Positions 8,502 to 17,129 are shown, counted from the stretch's first letter. The stretch: 64,000 nt of DNA from Mycoplana dimorpha (GCF_003046475.1 NZ_PZZZ01000001.1:62001-126000), one strand, 5' to 3'. The notes: generated by a model from the sequence alone, not told the origin. Numbers and translations are program-made.

Positions 8502-10052
8502 ATGGTGGCCACGGCTGCAACTGAAAATACGACACGACGCGGACGAAGTGCCCGACCCCAGCGCCGCGAGGGCGCGGTGACGGCGACGGGCGTTCCCTAC
8601 ATCCAGCGCAACATTCCGACCTACGACATCCTGTCGGAGGAGAACCTGCAGAAGATCGAGCGAACGGCCGATCGGATCCTCGCCGAGGTGGGCATCGAGT
8701 TCCGCGACGATCCGGTGGCGCTCGACCACTGGAAACGGGCGGGAGCAAAGGTCGATGGTCTGCTCGTCCGCTTCGAACCCGGCATGCTGAGGGAGATCGT
8801 CTCGACGGCGCCGGCGCAGTTCACCCAGCACGCGCGCAATCCGCAGAACAACGTCGAGATCGGCGGCAACAATGTCGTCTTTTCGCCGGCTTACGGTTCC
8901 CCGTTCGTCATGGACCTCGACAAGGGACGCCGCTACGGAACGATCGAGGATTTCCGCAACTTCATCAAGCTCGCCCAGTCGAGCCCGTGGCTGCACCACT
9001 CCGGCGGCACTATCTGCGAGCCTGTCGATGTTCCGGTCAACAAGCGCCATCTCGACATGGTCTACAGCCACATCAAATACTCCGACCGCGCCTTCATGGG
9101 CTCGATCACCGCGGAGGAGCGGGCCGAGGACTCGATCGAGATGGCCCGGATCCTGTTCGGCGCCGATTTCGTCGACAAGAACTGCGTCATCCTCGGCAAC
9201 GTCAACGTCAACTCGCCGCTCGTCTGGGACGGCACGATGACGAATTCGCTGCGCGCCTATGCCCGCGCCAACCAGGCGGCGGTGATCGTGCCCTTCATCC
9301 TCGGCGGCGCGATGGGGCCGGTGACGAATGCCGGCGCCATCGCCCAGTCCTTTGCGGAGACGCTTGCCGGCTGCGCGCTGACGCAGCTCGAGCGCAAGGG
9401 CGCGCCGGTGATCTTCGGCAATTTCCTGTCGTCGATGTCGTTGCGCTCCGGTTCGCCGACCTTTGGGACGCCGGAACCGGCGATCGGCTCGATGGTGATC
9501 GGGCAGTTGGCCCGGCGGCTGAACCTGCCGCTGCGCTGTGCCGGCAACTTCTCCAATTCCAAGCTGCCGGACGGCCAGGCCATGCAGGAGGGCCTGATGT
9601 CGATGCTGTCGGCGGTCCATTGCGGGGCGAACTTCATCCTGCATTCGGCCGGCTTCCTCGACGGGCTGCTTGCGATGTCCTACGAGAAGTTCGTGATGGA
9701 CGCCGACCTGTGCGGGGCGCTGCATTCCTATCTGGCCGGCGTCACGGTGGACGACAACACGCTCGCCATGGATGCCTTCCTAGAGGTTGGCCCGGGCAGC
9801 CATTTCCTCGGCTGCGACCATACGATGCGCAACTATCAAACCGCGTTCTGGGACTCGACGCTGTCGGACAACGAGCCGTTCGAGAAATGGAGCGAGGAGG
9901 GCGGTTCGACCGACATCGCCACCCGTGCCAACCGTCAGTGGAAGAAGACTCTGGCCGAATACGAAGCGCCGGCGCTGGACGAGGCGATCGACGAGGCACT
10001 CTGCGAGTTCGTCGACCGTCGCAAGGCCGGAATGGCCGACGCGTGGTACTGA
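8502..10052 (+). CDS. Trimethylamine methyltransferase (MttB) family protein, non-pyrrolysine
   Basis: A 516-residue member of the MttB superfamily, TIM-barrel enzymes that move a methyl group from a quaternary or tertiary amine to a corrinoid protein. Archaeal MttB carries an amber-encoded pyrrolysine; this gene has no in-frame stop, so it belongs with the non-pyrrolysine branch that includes glycine betaine methyltransferase MtgB. The true substrate cannot be assigned. The ATG at 8502 has GGAGG six bases upstream; the upstream ATG at 8490 lacks a site. No corrinoid protein gene lies in this window. The adjacent divergent LysR gene is the probable regulator. A 12-bp hairpin follows the stop. 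Confidence 0.85.
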   Translation: MVATAATENTTRRGRSARPQRREGAVTATGVPYIQRNIPTYDILSEENLQKIERTADRILAEVGIEFRDDPVALDHWKRAGAKVDGLLVRFEPGMLREIVSTAPAQFTQHARNPQNNVEIGGNNVVFSPAYGSPFVMDLDKGRRYGTIEDFRNFIKLAQSSPWLHHSGGTICEPVDVPVNKRHLDMVYSHIKYSDRAFMGSITAEERAEDSIEMARILFGADFVDKNCVILGNVNVNSPLVWDGTMTNSLRAYARANQAAVIVPFILGGAMGPVTNAGAIAQSFAETLAGCALTQLERKGAPVIFGNFLSSMSLRSGSPTFGTPEPAIGSMVIGQLARRLNLPLRCAGNFSNSKLPDGQAMQEGLMSMLSAVHCGANFILHSAGFLDGLLAMSYEKFVMDADLCGALHSYLAGVTVDDNTLAMDAFLEVGPGSHFLGCDHTMRNYQTAFWDSTLSDNEPFEKWSEEGGSTDIATRANRQWKKTLAEYEAPALDEAIDEALCEFVDRRKAGMADAWY

Positions 10053-10057
10053 AAACG

Positions 10058-10086
10058 ATTGCGCCGCCGATCCGCGGCGGCGCAAT
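10058..10086 (+). terminator. Hairpin after the mttB-family gene
   Basis: ATTGCGCCGCCG and CGGCGGCGCAAT form a perfect 12-bp stem around a 5-base loop, starting five bases after the stop codon. The T-tract is short (TTCTA), so it is terminator-like rather than a textbook intrinsic terminator. Confidence 0.65.
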
Positions 10087-10166
10087 TCTAAACTGCCTTA
10101 GGCCTGCACTGGTAACCCGGAAAGGGGACCGGCGGTGCGCGTCGGCACCGCCAATCGGGACGGCCT

Positions 10167-10805
10167 TTACTTGGCGGGTTCGGTCGCCGGCGGAGGCGTC
10201 GTGGTGTTGGTGGTCGTGTTGTTTGTCGTCGACGAGGTCGAAGTCGTGTCGACCGCGTTGGTATTATCGCGATTGGCGACCTGCTTGAGAGTCTTGAATT
10301 CAGGCGCGGCCTGAAGGGTCTCGGCCGTTTCGGTAGTGGTCAGCTTGATATCGCGACCGTCCGCGGCCTGGTTCACGCTGATGTTTTCAAACGGTACGGC
10401 GACCCATTTTTCACCGATGCCGAGGAAGCCGCCGACCCCGATCACAGCAGCGGTGATGCCACCGCTCTTTTCCATGATCAGGTCGTTGATTTTGCCGATG
10501 CTTTCATCGGCGCCGTTATAGACCGACTGGCCGATATAGGTGTTGGCGCTGATCTGATCCGGCGACTGTTCGGTCAGATAGGTCTTGTCCTTTGAAGCCA
10601 TGTTGGTGTCGGTGGATGGCGCCGTGGTCTGAGCGTTGTTCATCGGCTCGGCCGGGTTGGCGCTCGTGTCAGGCGTTGCAGGCTGTGTCTCCATGCTCGG
10701 GCTGGTCTGCGGCTGGGTGGTATCCTGTGCGTAGGCAACGGGTGCCACGGCGGCACCGAGAAAAATCGCACCAGCGGCAACGGACGTGAGAAGCGTTCTG
10801 GTCAT
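10167..10805 (-). CDS. Exported PRC-barrel domain protein
   Basis: A 212-residue protein with a clear signal peptide (residues 1-26, ending AYAQ), a low-complexity Thr/Pro/Asn linker, a PRC-barrel domain at about 88-165 (IGQSVYNGADESIGKINDLI, then KWVAVPFENI) and a second Thr/Asn-rich tail ending in Pro-rich sequence. PRC-barrel proteins bind RNA-processing factors, photosynthetic centres or are general envelope proteins; rhizobia encode several exported ones of unknown role. The ATG at 10805 follows GAAAGGCAGG. It has no obvious operon partner: the next gene on its strand starts more than 1 kb away. Confidence 0.85.
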   Translation of the reverse strand: MTRTLLTSVAAGAIFLGAAVAPVAYAQDTTQPQTSPSMETQPATPDTSANPAEPMNNAQTTAPSTDTNMASKDKTYLTEQSPDQISANTYIGQSVYNGADESIGKINDLIMEKSGGITAAVIGVGGFLGIGEKWVAVPFENISVNQAADGRDIKLTTTETAETLQAAPEFKTLKQVANRDNTNAVDTTSTSSTTNNTTTNTTTPPPATEPAK

Positions 10806-11018
10806 GGTAACCTGCCTTTCTTCTGCTTTGCATCAAGGAGGGGCGGCTCGCTCTTGTGCGGTCAATCCGCCCCGGCTGATGCCAGCAGAACTCATGCGGC
10901 GCGGTTTGGTTCCTCGCAATCGACAGCGCGTCGAAGCGGGTTTGTCAGTAAAAACAGCGTTCGACAGCGATTTCAGGCGATACTCGGTGCCTTGCGGCCG
11001 CCGGCGGCCAGGCCGGCT

Positions 11019-11903
11019 TCACAGCCTGAACACCGGCTCCGCGCGGCCGTTGACGTCGATTCCGAGGTCGAACGTCTTGCCGGCCGCAGGGTCGGCGGCG
11101 CGGGCCCGGTCGTCCATTCCCTGCCATGCCGAGGTGACGAGCAGCCGGTCTGCCTTTACACCGATGAAGGCGGGGCAACTCGGTTGGGTGGCAGGCACGG
11201 CATGGCGCCGGATCTGGACCCCGTCGGGTCGATAGACGTCGATGGTGCCAGCGCCCCAGCGGGCGTTCCAGATCAGCCCGTCGGCGTCGCATACCGATCC
11301 GTCGATGCCTCCGGGCAGGCCGTGTTGGTCGTTGAGGACTTCGGGCGCGCCGCGCGGAAGCCCGGTCTCCGGGTCGATGGCGACGCGCATCAGCCGGTTG
11401 ACGGGCGTATCGGTGAAGTAGGCCGTGGCGCCGTCCGGCGCGAAGCAGATGCTGTTGGGGATTGTCACATTGGCAAACAGGCGCGTCACGGTCGTGCCGG
11501 AGACGTGATAGATGGCGCCAGCCTCCCGTTCGGCCGCTCGCCCCATGGTGCCTATCCACAGCGCGCCGCAAGGGTGGACCCGCCCGTCATTCGATCGGTT
11601 GGCGGGATTTTGTTCGATCGGGCACAGGCTCGTGAGCTTTCCGGAAGCCGTCTCGCGCACGAACAGGCCGAGGTCTGAAGCGATCAACTGGCGCGCCGGA
11701 TCGATGACTGCGAGCACGCTGCCCATGAACGGCAGGTCGTGCACGCGCTTCGTCGAAGAAGAAAGCTGCAACTCGTGCAGCTTGCGCCCGGTGATATCGA
11801 ACCACCAGGCGGTATCCGTCGCCGGATCATAGGTCGGTCCCTCGCCGAGTTCGCTCTGGACGTCGCAAAGGATGCTCCCGGCGAAGGGCACGATCTCGGT
11901 CAT
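11019..11903 (-). CDS. SMP-30/gluconolactonase family lactonase
   Basis: A 294-residue six-bladed propeller protein of the SMP-30/regucalcin family, which hydrolyses sugar lactones with a single divalent metal. The metal-ligand glutamate is in GEGP near residue 20, and the later ligands are suggested by NSICF and DGSVCDADG. It is the last gene of a four-gene operon on this strand; its ATG overlaps the dgoA stop (ATGA) and has GGAG upstream. In this setting it would open the lactone made by the SDR from an aldose (galactose or a relative), ahead of dehydration and aldol cleavage. Substrate is inferred from neighbours. Confidence 0.85.
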   Translation of the reverse strand: MTEIVPFAGSILCDVQSELGEGPTYDPATDTAWWFDITGRKLHELQLSSSTKRVHDLPFMGSVLAVIDPARQLIASDLGLFVRETASGKLTSLCPIEQNPANRSNDGRVHPCGALWIGTMGRAAEREAGAIYHVSGTTVTRLFANVTIPNSICFAPDGATAYFTDTPVNRLMRVAIDPETGLPRGAPEVLNDQHGLPGGIDGSVCDADGLIWNARWGAGTIDVYRPDGVQIRRHAVPATQPSCPAFIGVKADRLLVTSAWQGMDDRARAADPAAGKTFDLGIDVNGRAEPVFRL

Positions 11904-12538
11904 TGTCCGTCTCCGTAAACGCGATCATAGGCTTCGATGGTGTCGCGGGCGCGGTGGGCGACGTCGGCTGCCGGAAGACCCGGCTGGTAGAGGCTGGACC
12001 CGAGCCCGAAACTCCTGATGCCGACGCGCGCATAATCAGCGAAATTCTTCTCCGAAACGCCGCCGACGGCGGCAATTTCCAGGTCGGGCGGCAACACCGC
12101 GCGGATCGCCTGGATACCGGCGGGCCCGAGTACGCTGGCGGGAAAGAACTTCAGCCCGGATGCCCCGGCGCGGGCGGCGGACAGCGCTTCGGTGGGCGTA
12201 AGGACGCCGGGCATGGTCACCATGCCCTTGGCCGCGGCGAGCGAAATCACCGCGGGCTCGACGTTCGGGCTCACCATCAGCCGGCCCCCGACCGCGTCGA
12301 GCCGTTCAACGTCCTCGGTCGTCAGCACGGTGCCGGCGCCGATCAGGCACTCTTCCGGCGCCATCTTCACCGCGATCTCGATCGAGCGGAACGGCTCGGG
12401 CGAGTTCAGGGGTATCTCGATCGCGGTGAAACCGGCCTCGATCAGTGCCGCGACGACACCCTCCGTCTCGGTCGGCTTCAGGCCGCGCAGGATGGCGATC
12501 AGCGGCCGCTTCATCGCAGGGAACGGGATCCGGCTCAT
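11900..12538 (-). CDS. dgoA: 2-dehydro-3-deoxy-6-phosphogalactonate aldolase
   Basis: A 212-residue class I aldolase of the KDPG/KDPGal family, cleaving 2-dehydro-3-deoxy-6-phosphogalactonate to pyruvate and glyceraldehyde 3-phosphate. The Schiff-base lysine is K130 in GLKFFPAS and the general acid/base E41 is in IEIPLNSP; R18 in ILRG binds the carboxylate. The IEIPLNSP form and the neighbouring dgoK favour the galactonate over the gluconate enzyme. The start at 12538 has AAAGG upstream. It is 35 bases downstream of dgoK and overlaps the lactonase gene by 4 bases. Confidence 0.9.
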   Translation of the reverse strand: MSRIPFPAMKRPLIAILRGLKPTETEGVVAALIEAGFTAIEIPLNSPEPFRSIEIAVKMAPEECLIGAGTVLTTEDVERLDAVGGRLMVSPNVEPAVISLAAAKGMVTMPGVLTPTEALSAARAGASGLKFFPASVLGPAGIQAIRAVLPPDLEIAAVGGVSEKNFADYARVGIRSFGLGSSLYQPGLPAADVAHRARDTIEAYDRVYGDGQ

Positions 12539-12573
12539 TGGATTGCCTTTCTATGGCTGTCTTGCATTCGGAT

Positions 12574-13491
12574 TCAGATCGCCCACAGGGCGCGCGCGGC
12601 GACGGCCAGCCCTGCGCGGACCGCCGCGTCGGCATCGATGACGACCGGCTCGATACCGGCGATCTCGAATGCGCTCTCGTAGAGCGAGCCGAGCGAGCCG
12701 GCAGCGACGAGCGTCACCGGTGTGCCGGGCTCGGCCGCCTCGAGGGCGCCGGCGACTTCAAGGCCGATCAGCGTTCCGGAGATATGGGCCTTCGCATCCG
12801 CCGGCGAAAGGCCGTGCAGCAGCGCCCCGGAACGGGCGCCGAAGAGGAGATTGCTGGCCAGCGCCGGGTCGCGGATGATATCGGCGACGGCCTGCCGGAA
12901 GGCGGTGCTGTCGCCGTCGACGGCGCCTGCCTCCGCGATCGAGTGACGGAGGATCGTATGGTTCGCCACTGCTTCGAAGAGTTCGCCGGTCATGAAGGTG
13001 GAAAACCGGGTGACGCTGTCGCCGGCGACGTGCACCCACTTGCTGTGCGTCCCGGGCATGCACACGAGCCGGTGCCCTTCGGGACGTTCGGCGAGCGCCC
13101 CGAGAAGCTGCGTTTCCTCTCCTCGCATTACGTCCGGACGCGCCGGGTGGCGCTGGGCGAGGCCCGGCAGGATGCGGATGTCGGCGAGGGGATCGGGGAC
13201 GCGGACGGCGGCGGACGGGATGGCGCCGAGCGCTGCTGGAACGTCGAGATAACCGGCCTCCACCCAGCCCTGGCGAGCGCCCGCCATGCCGCAGACGATC
13301 ACCGGCAGCCCCGCCGGCGCCGACACCGCCTGGCAATGGCGGGCCAGTATGCTGGCGAAGCCGGCTGTCGCGGCGACTGTCATGCCTTCGTCGCTGCGGC
13401 GTTCGGCCAGCACGGCACCATCGTGCCCTGTCAGCCAGAGCCGGAAGCTGGACGTACCCCAATCGACCGCGACATAGGCAGGTTTCGCCAT
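12574..13491 (-). CDS. dgoK: 2-dehydro-3-deoxygalactonokinase
   Basis: A 305-residue sugar-acid kinase of the DgoK family, phosphorylating 2-dehydro-3-deoxygalactonate at C6. Conserved landmarks are VDWGTSSFRLW at the N terminus, which binds phosphate of ATP, CGMAGARQGW around residue 75, and MPGTHSKWV with a Gly/Ser-rich region in the middle. Its ATG shares one base with the stop of the SDR gene (TGATG), so translation is probably coupled, with GGGGGAG upstream. Together with dgoA it forms the lower half of the De Ley-Doudoroff route. No galactonate dehydratase is present in this cluster. Confidence 0.92.
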   Translation of the reverse strand: MAKPAYVAVDWGTSSFRLWLTGHDGAVLAERRSDEGMTVAATAGFASILARHCQAVSAPAGLPVIVCGMAGARQGWVEAGYLDVPAALGAIPSAAVRVPDPLADIRILPGLAQRHPARPDVMRGEETQLLGALAERPEGHRLVCMPGTHSKWVHVAGDSVTRFSTFMTGELFEAVANHTILRHSIAEAGAVDGDSTAFRQAVADIIRDPALASNLLFGARSGALLHGLSPADAKAHISGTLIGLEVAGALEAAEPGTPVTLVAAGSLGSLYESAFEIAGIEPVVIDADAAVRAGLAVAARALWAI

Positions 13492-14261
13492 CAGAGCACT
13501 CCCCCGTCGACGATGATGGATTGGGCGGTGATCGAAGCTGACGCTTCGGAGGCGAGGAACAGGCACGGACCGACGATGTCCTGCGGCGACAGGGATCGCT
13601 TGAGGCACTGTTGCTTCACCATCGAAGCGATCGCTGCCTCGTCCACCCACAGCCGCAACTGCCGCTCGGTCAGCACCATGCCCGGCAGGATCGCGTTGAC
13701 GCGGATATTGTCGGGACCAAGTCTTCCGGCAAGCGACTTGGTCAGGCCGACGATACCGGCCTTGGCGGTTGCGTAGGCCGGCAATTCGCCCATGTTGAGC
13801 AGGTAGGCGATCGACGCGAAGTTGATGATCGAGCCTCCGCCGGCCGCCTGCATCGCCGGCACGACCGCCTGTGTCGCGAAGAACACGTGGCGGAGGTTCA
13901 CGGCCTGGCTCTCGTCCCAATCGCCCGGCGTCAGCTCGGCGAGTTCGTGCCGGTCGTCGCGTGCGGCATTGTTGACAAGCACCTTGACGGGGCCGGTCAC
14001 GGCAAGCGCTTCCGCGATCGCCGCCTTGTAGGCGTCGATGTCCCGGACGTCGACCTCGAAGTATCGCGGCGAATGCAAGACCTCCGTCGCAAGCCGCCGA
14101 GCGAGGTCGCGGCTTGCGGCCTCGGCAATGTCGAAGAAGGCGACGCGCGCTCCCTGCCGGGCAAACGCCTCGACGAGGGCCGCGCCAATTCCCGAACCCC
14201 CGCCCGAGACCAACACGCCGCGCTCACGAAGGTCCGGATAGGAAGCGGCGCTGACGGACAT
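13491..14261 (-). CDS. Short-chain dehydrogenase, probable aldose dehydrogenase
   Basis: A 256-residue classical SDR. The nucleotide-binding motif is SGGGSGIG at 19-26, NNAA at 97-100, and the catalytic set N122, S150, Y163 and K167 (YxxxK) is complete; D44 after the second strand suggests NAD rather than NADP. It is the first gene of the operon with dgoK, dgoA and the lactonase, so oxidation of galactose (or another aldose with the same C3/C4 pattern) to the lactone is the likely job; this is inference from context. Its promoter region holds two IclR-type operator-like copies. Confidence 0.85.
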   Translation of the reverse strand: MSVSAASYPDLRERGVLVSGGGSGIGAALVEAFARQGARVAFFDIAEAASRDLARRLATEVLHSPRYFEVDVRDIDAYKAAIAEALAVTGPVKVLVNNAARDDRHELAELTPGDWDESQAVNLRHVFFATQAVVPAMQAAGGGSIINFASIAYLLNMGELPAYATAKAGIVGLTKSLAGRLGPDNIRVNAILPGMVLTERQLRLWVDEAAIASMVKQQCLKRSLSPQDIVGPCLFLASEASASITAQSIIVDGGVL

Positions 14262-14294
14262 TTCGGGTTCCTTCCCGGAGGGACGCGCTAGCTT

Positions 14295-14330
14295 GTTCCA
14301 TTATGTGGAACTTGGTTTAATTATATGGAA
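14295..14330. promoter_or_regulatory. Two operator-like copies in the SDR/iclR divergent region
   Basis: GTTCCA-TTATG-TGGAAC (14295-14311) is a 6-bp inverted repeat. A second copy matching 12 of 15 core positions (TTTAATTATATGGAA, 14316-14330) starts exactly 20 bases later, two helical turns, so two dimers would bind the same DNA face. The region lies between the sugar-acid operon and the divergent IclR gene and is AT-rich. Most likely the IclR binding site; the exact regulator is inferred. Confidence 0.6.
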
Positions 14331-14377
14331 TTATGAAGCCGGAGCGGCAGTTGTCAAGCAAGGGGCGGAGACAGGAT

Positions 14378-15175
14378 ATGGCCGAAGGTGACGAAACTGA
14401 AGTCCGTGCAGCGAACACCGGGACGCTTGGCAAGGCCATGGCCGTTCTCGAACTCGTCGCGCTGGCGGACCGGCCGCTGCGCTTTACCGAAATCCTCGCT
14501 CGGGCCGGACAGCCGCGCGCCACGCTGCATAGGCAACTCGGCCATCTCGTCGAGGAGGGGCTGCTCGAGCTCAACGCGGACCTTTGCTACGAGCCCGGCC
14601 TGCGCATGCTCAAACTCGCCTCCGCCAGCTGGGCCCGCAGCGATCTGCGCCGGCTTGCCGCGCCGCATCTGCAGGCGCTGCATGAACTGACGGGCGAGAC
14701 GGTTCATCTCGGCGTGCTGAGGGATGCCGAGATCATCTATCTCGACAAGGTCGAGAGCCGGCAGGCGGTTCGCATGGCCTCGCAGGTCGGCAAGACCTCC
14801 CCCGCCCATTGTACCGGCGTCGGCAAGGCGGCGCTGTCGCTTCTCTCGGCCGAACGATTGCATCGCCTGTTCGGGGGTGTGGAGCTGCTGGGCTTCACGC
14901 CGACAACCATTACGGCGCGCGACGCGCTCGAGGCGGAACTGGCGCTGATTCGCGAGGTGGGACATGCCTTCGATCGCGAGGAGCACGAGGCCGGCATCCG
15001 ATGCGTCGCTGCGGCGATCTCGGACCAGCAGAAGACGTTCGTCGGCGGGATCTCCGTAACCGGGCCGGCCTATCGGGTCGGTGAGGACGTGCTGCAGGCC
15101 TGGGCACCGCTCGTGCGCAATGCCGCGGCGGCGATTTCCGAGGAAATTGCCGTCCGCCTTGGACCGCGCCCGTGA
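14378..15175 (+). CDS. IclR family transcriptional regulator
   Basis: A 265-residue IclR regulator: N-terminal winged HTH (about 15-75, with FTEILARAGQPRATLHRQLG) and a C-terminal effector domain containing YLDKVES, CTGVGKA and AFDREEHEAGIRC. The chosen ATG at 14378 has GGAGACAGG upstream; an ATG at 14333 in the same frame would add 15 residues but overlaps the operator region. It is divergent from the SDR-dgoK-dgoA-lactonase operon and very likely controls it and itself through the repeats at 14295-14330. The ligand may be a pathway intermediate (inference). Confidence 0.92.
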   Translation: MAEGDETEVRAANTGTLGKAMAVLELVALADRPLRFTEILARAGQPRATLHRQLGHLVEEGLLELNADLCYEPGLRMLKLASASWARSDLRRLAAPHLQALHELTGETVHLGVLRDAEIIYLDKVESRQAVRMASQVGKTSPAHCTGVGKAALSLLSAERLHRLFGGVELLGFTPTTITARDALEAELALIREVGHAFDREEHEAGIRCVAAAISDQQKTFVGGISVTGPAYRVGEDVLQAWAPLVRNAAAAISEEIAVRLGPRP

Positions 15176-15417
15176 CGGCTGCCGACAGGTGACCTGCGGC
15201 ATTCTGATACAGATCTGGACATTTTCGAAACCGATTTTCTGTAAACCGGAAAAACCTGCTGGACGGACAACGAGGGGTATGTTTAGCCTCCGCCCCTGAT
15301 TGAACATTTCTGGGTGCTTTGCTTCCTGTCGTTGCAGGCCACGAGCCGGAGCTGTTCCTAGCTCAAGTCGGAGGACGGTCGGGTCGAAAACGTGGTCCGG
15401 CGCGCGAAAGTAACGGG

Positions 15418-16155
15418 ATGACCGAACATCTGGCAAAACTCGCACCAACGACGCCCGCCCGCTGGGCGCGCCGTTTTGCCGACGTCGGGTCTGAACATGA
15501 AGTTGCGAGCCTTTTGTCCGAGGTCGCCAAGGATTACGGACTTGCCGGCTACCTGTTGATCAACGTGCCCTCCAGCACATCGACCGAAATTTCGGCCCAT
15601 GTGCTGATGACGACCTGGCCGGCCGAGATGCTGAAGGACTATGATCGCGACGGGCTGATCCTCGGCAGCCCGGTCATTCATCGCCTGCGCCGCAGCACCA
15701 ATCCCTTTGCATACGAAGCCGACAGCACCAACAGCAGCCGGCCGGATGGCAAGGCGCAACTGGCGATCCGCCTCTTTGGCCGTTATGGCATGCCGCGCGG
15801 CGCCTACTTTCCCGCCCACAATCCGCTCGGCCGGCGCGGAGCGCTGTCTTTCGGCGGCGACCGTGCGGCTCTCACCCACATGGAAATGGCTGAATTGAAC
15901 GGCATCGCCAATCTGGCCTTCACGAAGGTGACCGACTTCCGCCCCGACGACCGTGTGGCGGCGTCGTTGTCCAGACGCGAGGTCGAATGTCTCTCGTGGG
16001 CCTCGGCCGGCAAGACGAGCGTCGAAATTTCGGGAATTCTCGGTCTCTCCGAGTATACGGTCAATCATTACCTGAACCGGGCGACCCGCAAGCTGGATGC
16101 GGTCAATCGCGTGCAGGCGGTGGTAAAGGCCATCCGGGCCGGGTTGCTGAATTGA
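15418..16155 (+). CDS. LuxR-type regulator with autoinducer-binding-like domain
   Basis: A 245-residue protein with an N-terminal PF03472-like domain (about 20-170) and a C-terminal LuxR HTH (about 175-240: LSRREVECLSWA, SVEISGILGLSEYTVNHYL). In AHL receptors a DPV motif binds the lactone amide; here the matching place reads GSPV (S84), and the following Trp position is Phe (F97), while W67 and Y75 remain. It is therefore probably not an ordinary AHL receptor. The ATG at 15418 is preferred over an upstream frame extension to 15319. A broken paralogue follows 22 bases downstream, then mrp. Confidence 0.85.
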   Translation: MTEHLAKLAPTTPARWARRFADVGSEHEVASLLSEVAKDYGLAGYLLINVPSSTSTEISAHVLMTTWPAEMLKDYDRDGLILGSPVIHRLRRSTNPFAYEADSTNSSRPDGKAQLAIRLFGRYGMPRGAYFPAHNPLGRRGALSFGGDRAALTHMEMAELNGIANLAFTKVTDFRPDDRVAASLSRREVECLSWASAGKTSVEISGILGLSEYTVNHYLNRATRKLDAVNRVQAVVKAIRAGLLN

Positions 16156-16177
16156 CCGGAAACATCAAACAGGGCCG

Positions 16178-16981
16178 ATGTCGGAATTCTCGTTCCGCGA
16201 ACGCGCGGCGGAGCGGGGTGCATGGATGCAGGACGAAATGACGGTAGAAGAAGCAAGTCAGGATCAACTGAGGGGGCAGCATGCCGGTGCGGAGATTGCC
16301 GGCCTTGAGACCCAGTTCGATATCGTGCGGTTCCTGCGACGGACCGGCGAGGCGTTTTCGTTGACGCATTTCATGGTCTTCTCGCTGCCGGGCTTCGACG
16401 GCGAGAAGATCTCGGCGCACTCCATCGTCAGCAACTGGCCTGCCGAGGTGATCGCCCGGTATGACGCGCTGCAGATGGTCCGCCGCAGCGCCGGCATCGG
16501 CAAGCTGCGGACGACGACGGTCCCGTTCTCTTACGACATGACGGATTGGATCGACGATGCCGCAAAAGGCTAGGAGCTGTCCGAACTGGCCGAACTCATG
16601 CGCCTGCACGGCATGCTTGCCGGGCACTTCTTCCCCGTGCACGACGCGTTCGGAAATCGCGGCGCCGTCGTCTGGAGCGGTCAGGCGAACACGCTGAGCT
16701 ACGGCGATCGCCTCGAGCTGCAGATGGTTTCGATCCAGATATTCAACCGGCTGGCCGAGATCGGTGCAGCCTGGAAGACCGGGCAGGTGGTGCTGACCGA
16801 GCGGGAGACGGAATGCCTGCGCTGGACGGCGGCGGGCAAGACCAGCGTCGAGATCGCCGAAATCCTCGGTCTGTCGGAGCACACCGTAAACCACTATCTC
16901 AATCAGGTGACCCGCAAGCTCACGGCCGTCAACCGGACCCAGGCCGTGGTGAAGGCGATCCGGCGCGGCCTGATCGCCTGA
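16178..16981 (+). pseudogene. LuxR-type regulator interrupted by an in-frame amber codon
   Basis: Reading frame 16178-16981 encodes a second LuxR-type regulator similar in layout to the gene upstream, but TAG at 16571-16573 stops it after about 131 codons. The frame reopens without a shift: ELSELAELMRLHG follows directly, then the region FFPVHDAFGNRGAVVW and an intact HTH (LTERETECLRWTAAGKTS, LGLSEHTVNHYL). A CAG to TAG transition would explain it. The N-terminal part has the sensor domain with SNWPAEV but, like its neighbour, no DPV motif. A downstream ATG at 16598 could restart a fragment carrying half the sensor plus the HTH. Start could also be ATG at 16226. Confidence 0.8.
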
Positions 16982-17129
16982 CCAGACGACTATCACCTGC
17001 TCCGGACGCGCGTGCTTCGGTCGGGCATCTTGTCGCAAGGGCAGCGGGTGCACGGGAGTTGGGCCGAAAATCGTTCCGCTTCGAGCAGGAATGCGCTATC
17101 AACGGCCAAAGACTACTGGCGAGGCTTGC

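Noticed and set aside
15176-15417. lux box upstream of the first LuxR-type gene
   Set aside because: No convincing 18-20 bp dyad was found; only weak partial matches.
16571-16573. Amber codon read as pyrrolysine or by readthrough
   Set aside because: No pyrrolysine genes are visible and the gene is a regulator, not a methylamine enzyme; a simple CAG to TAG mutation explains it.
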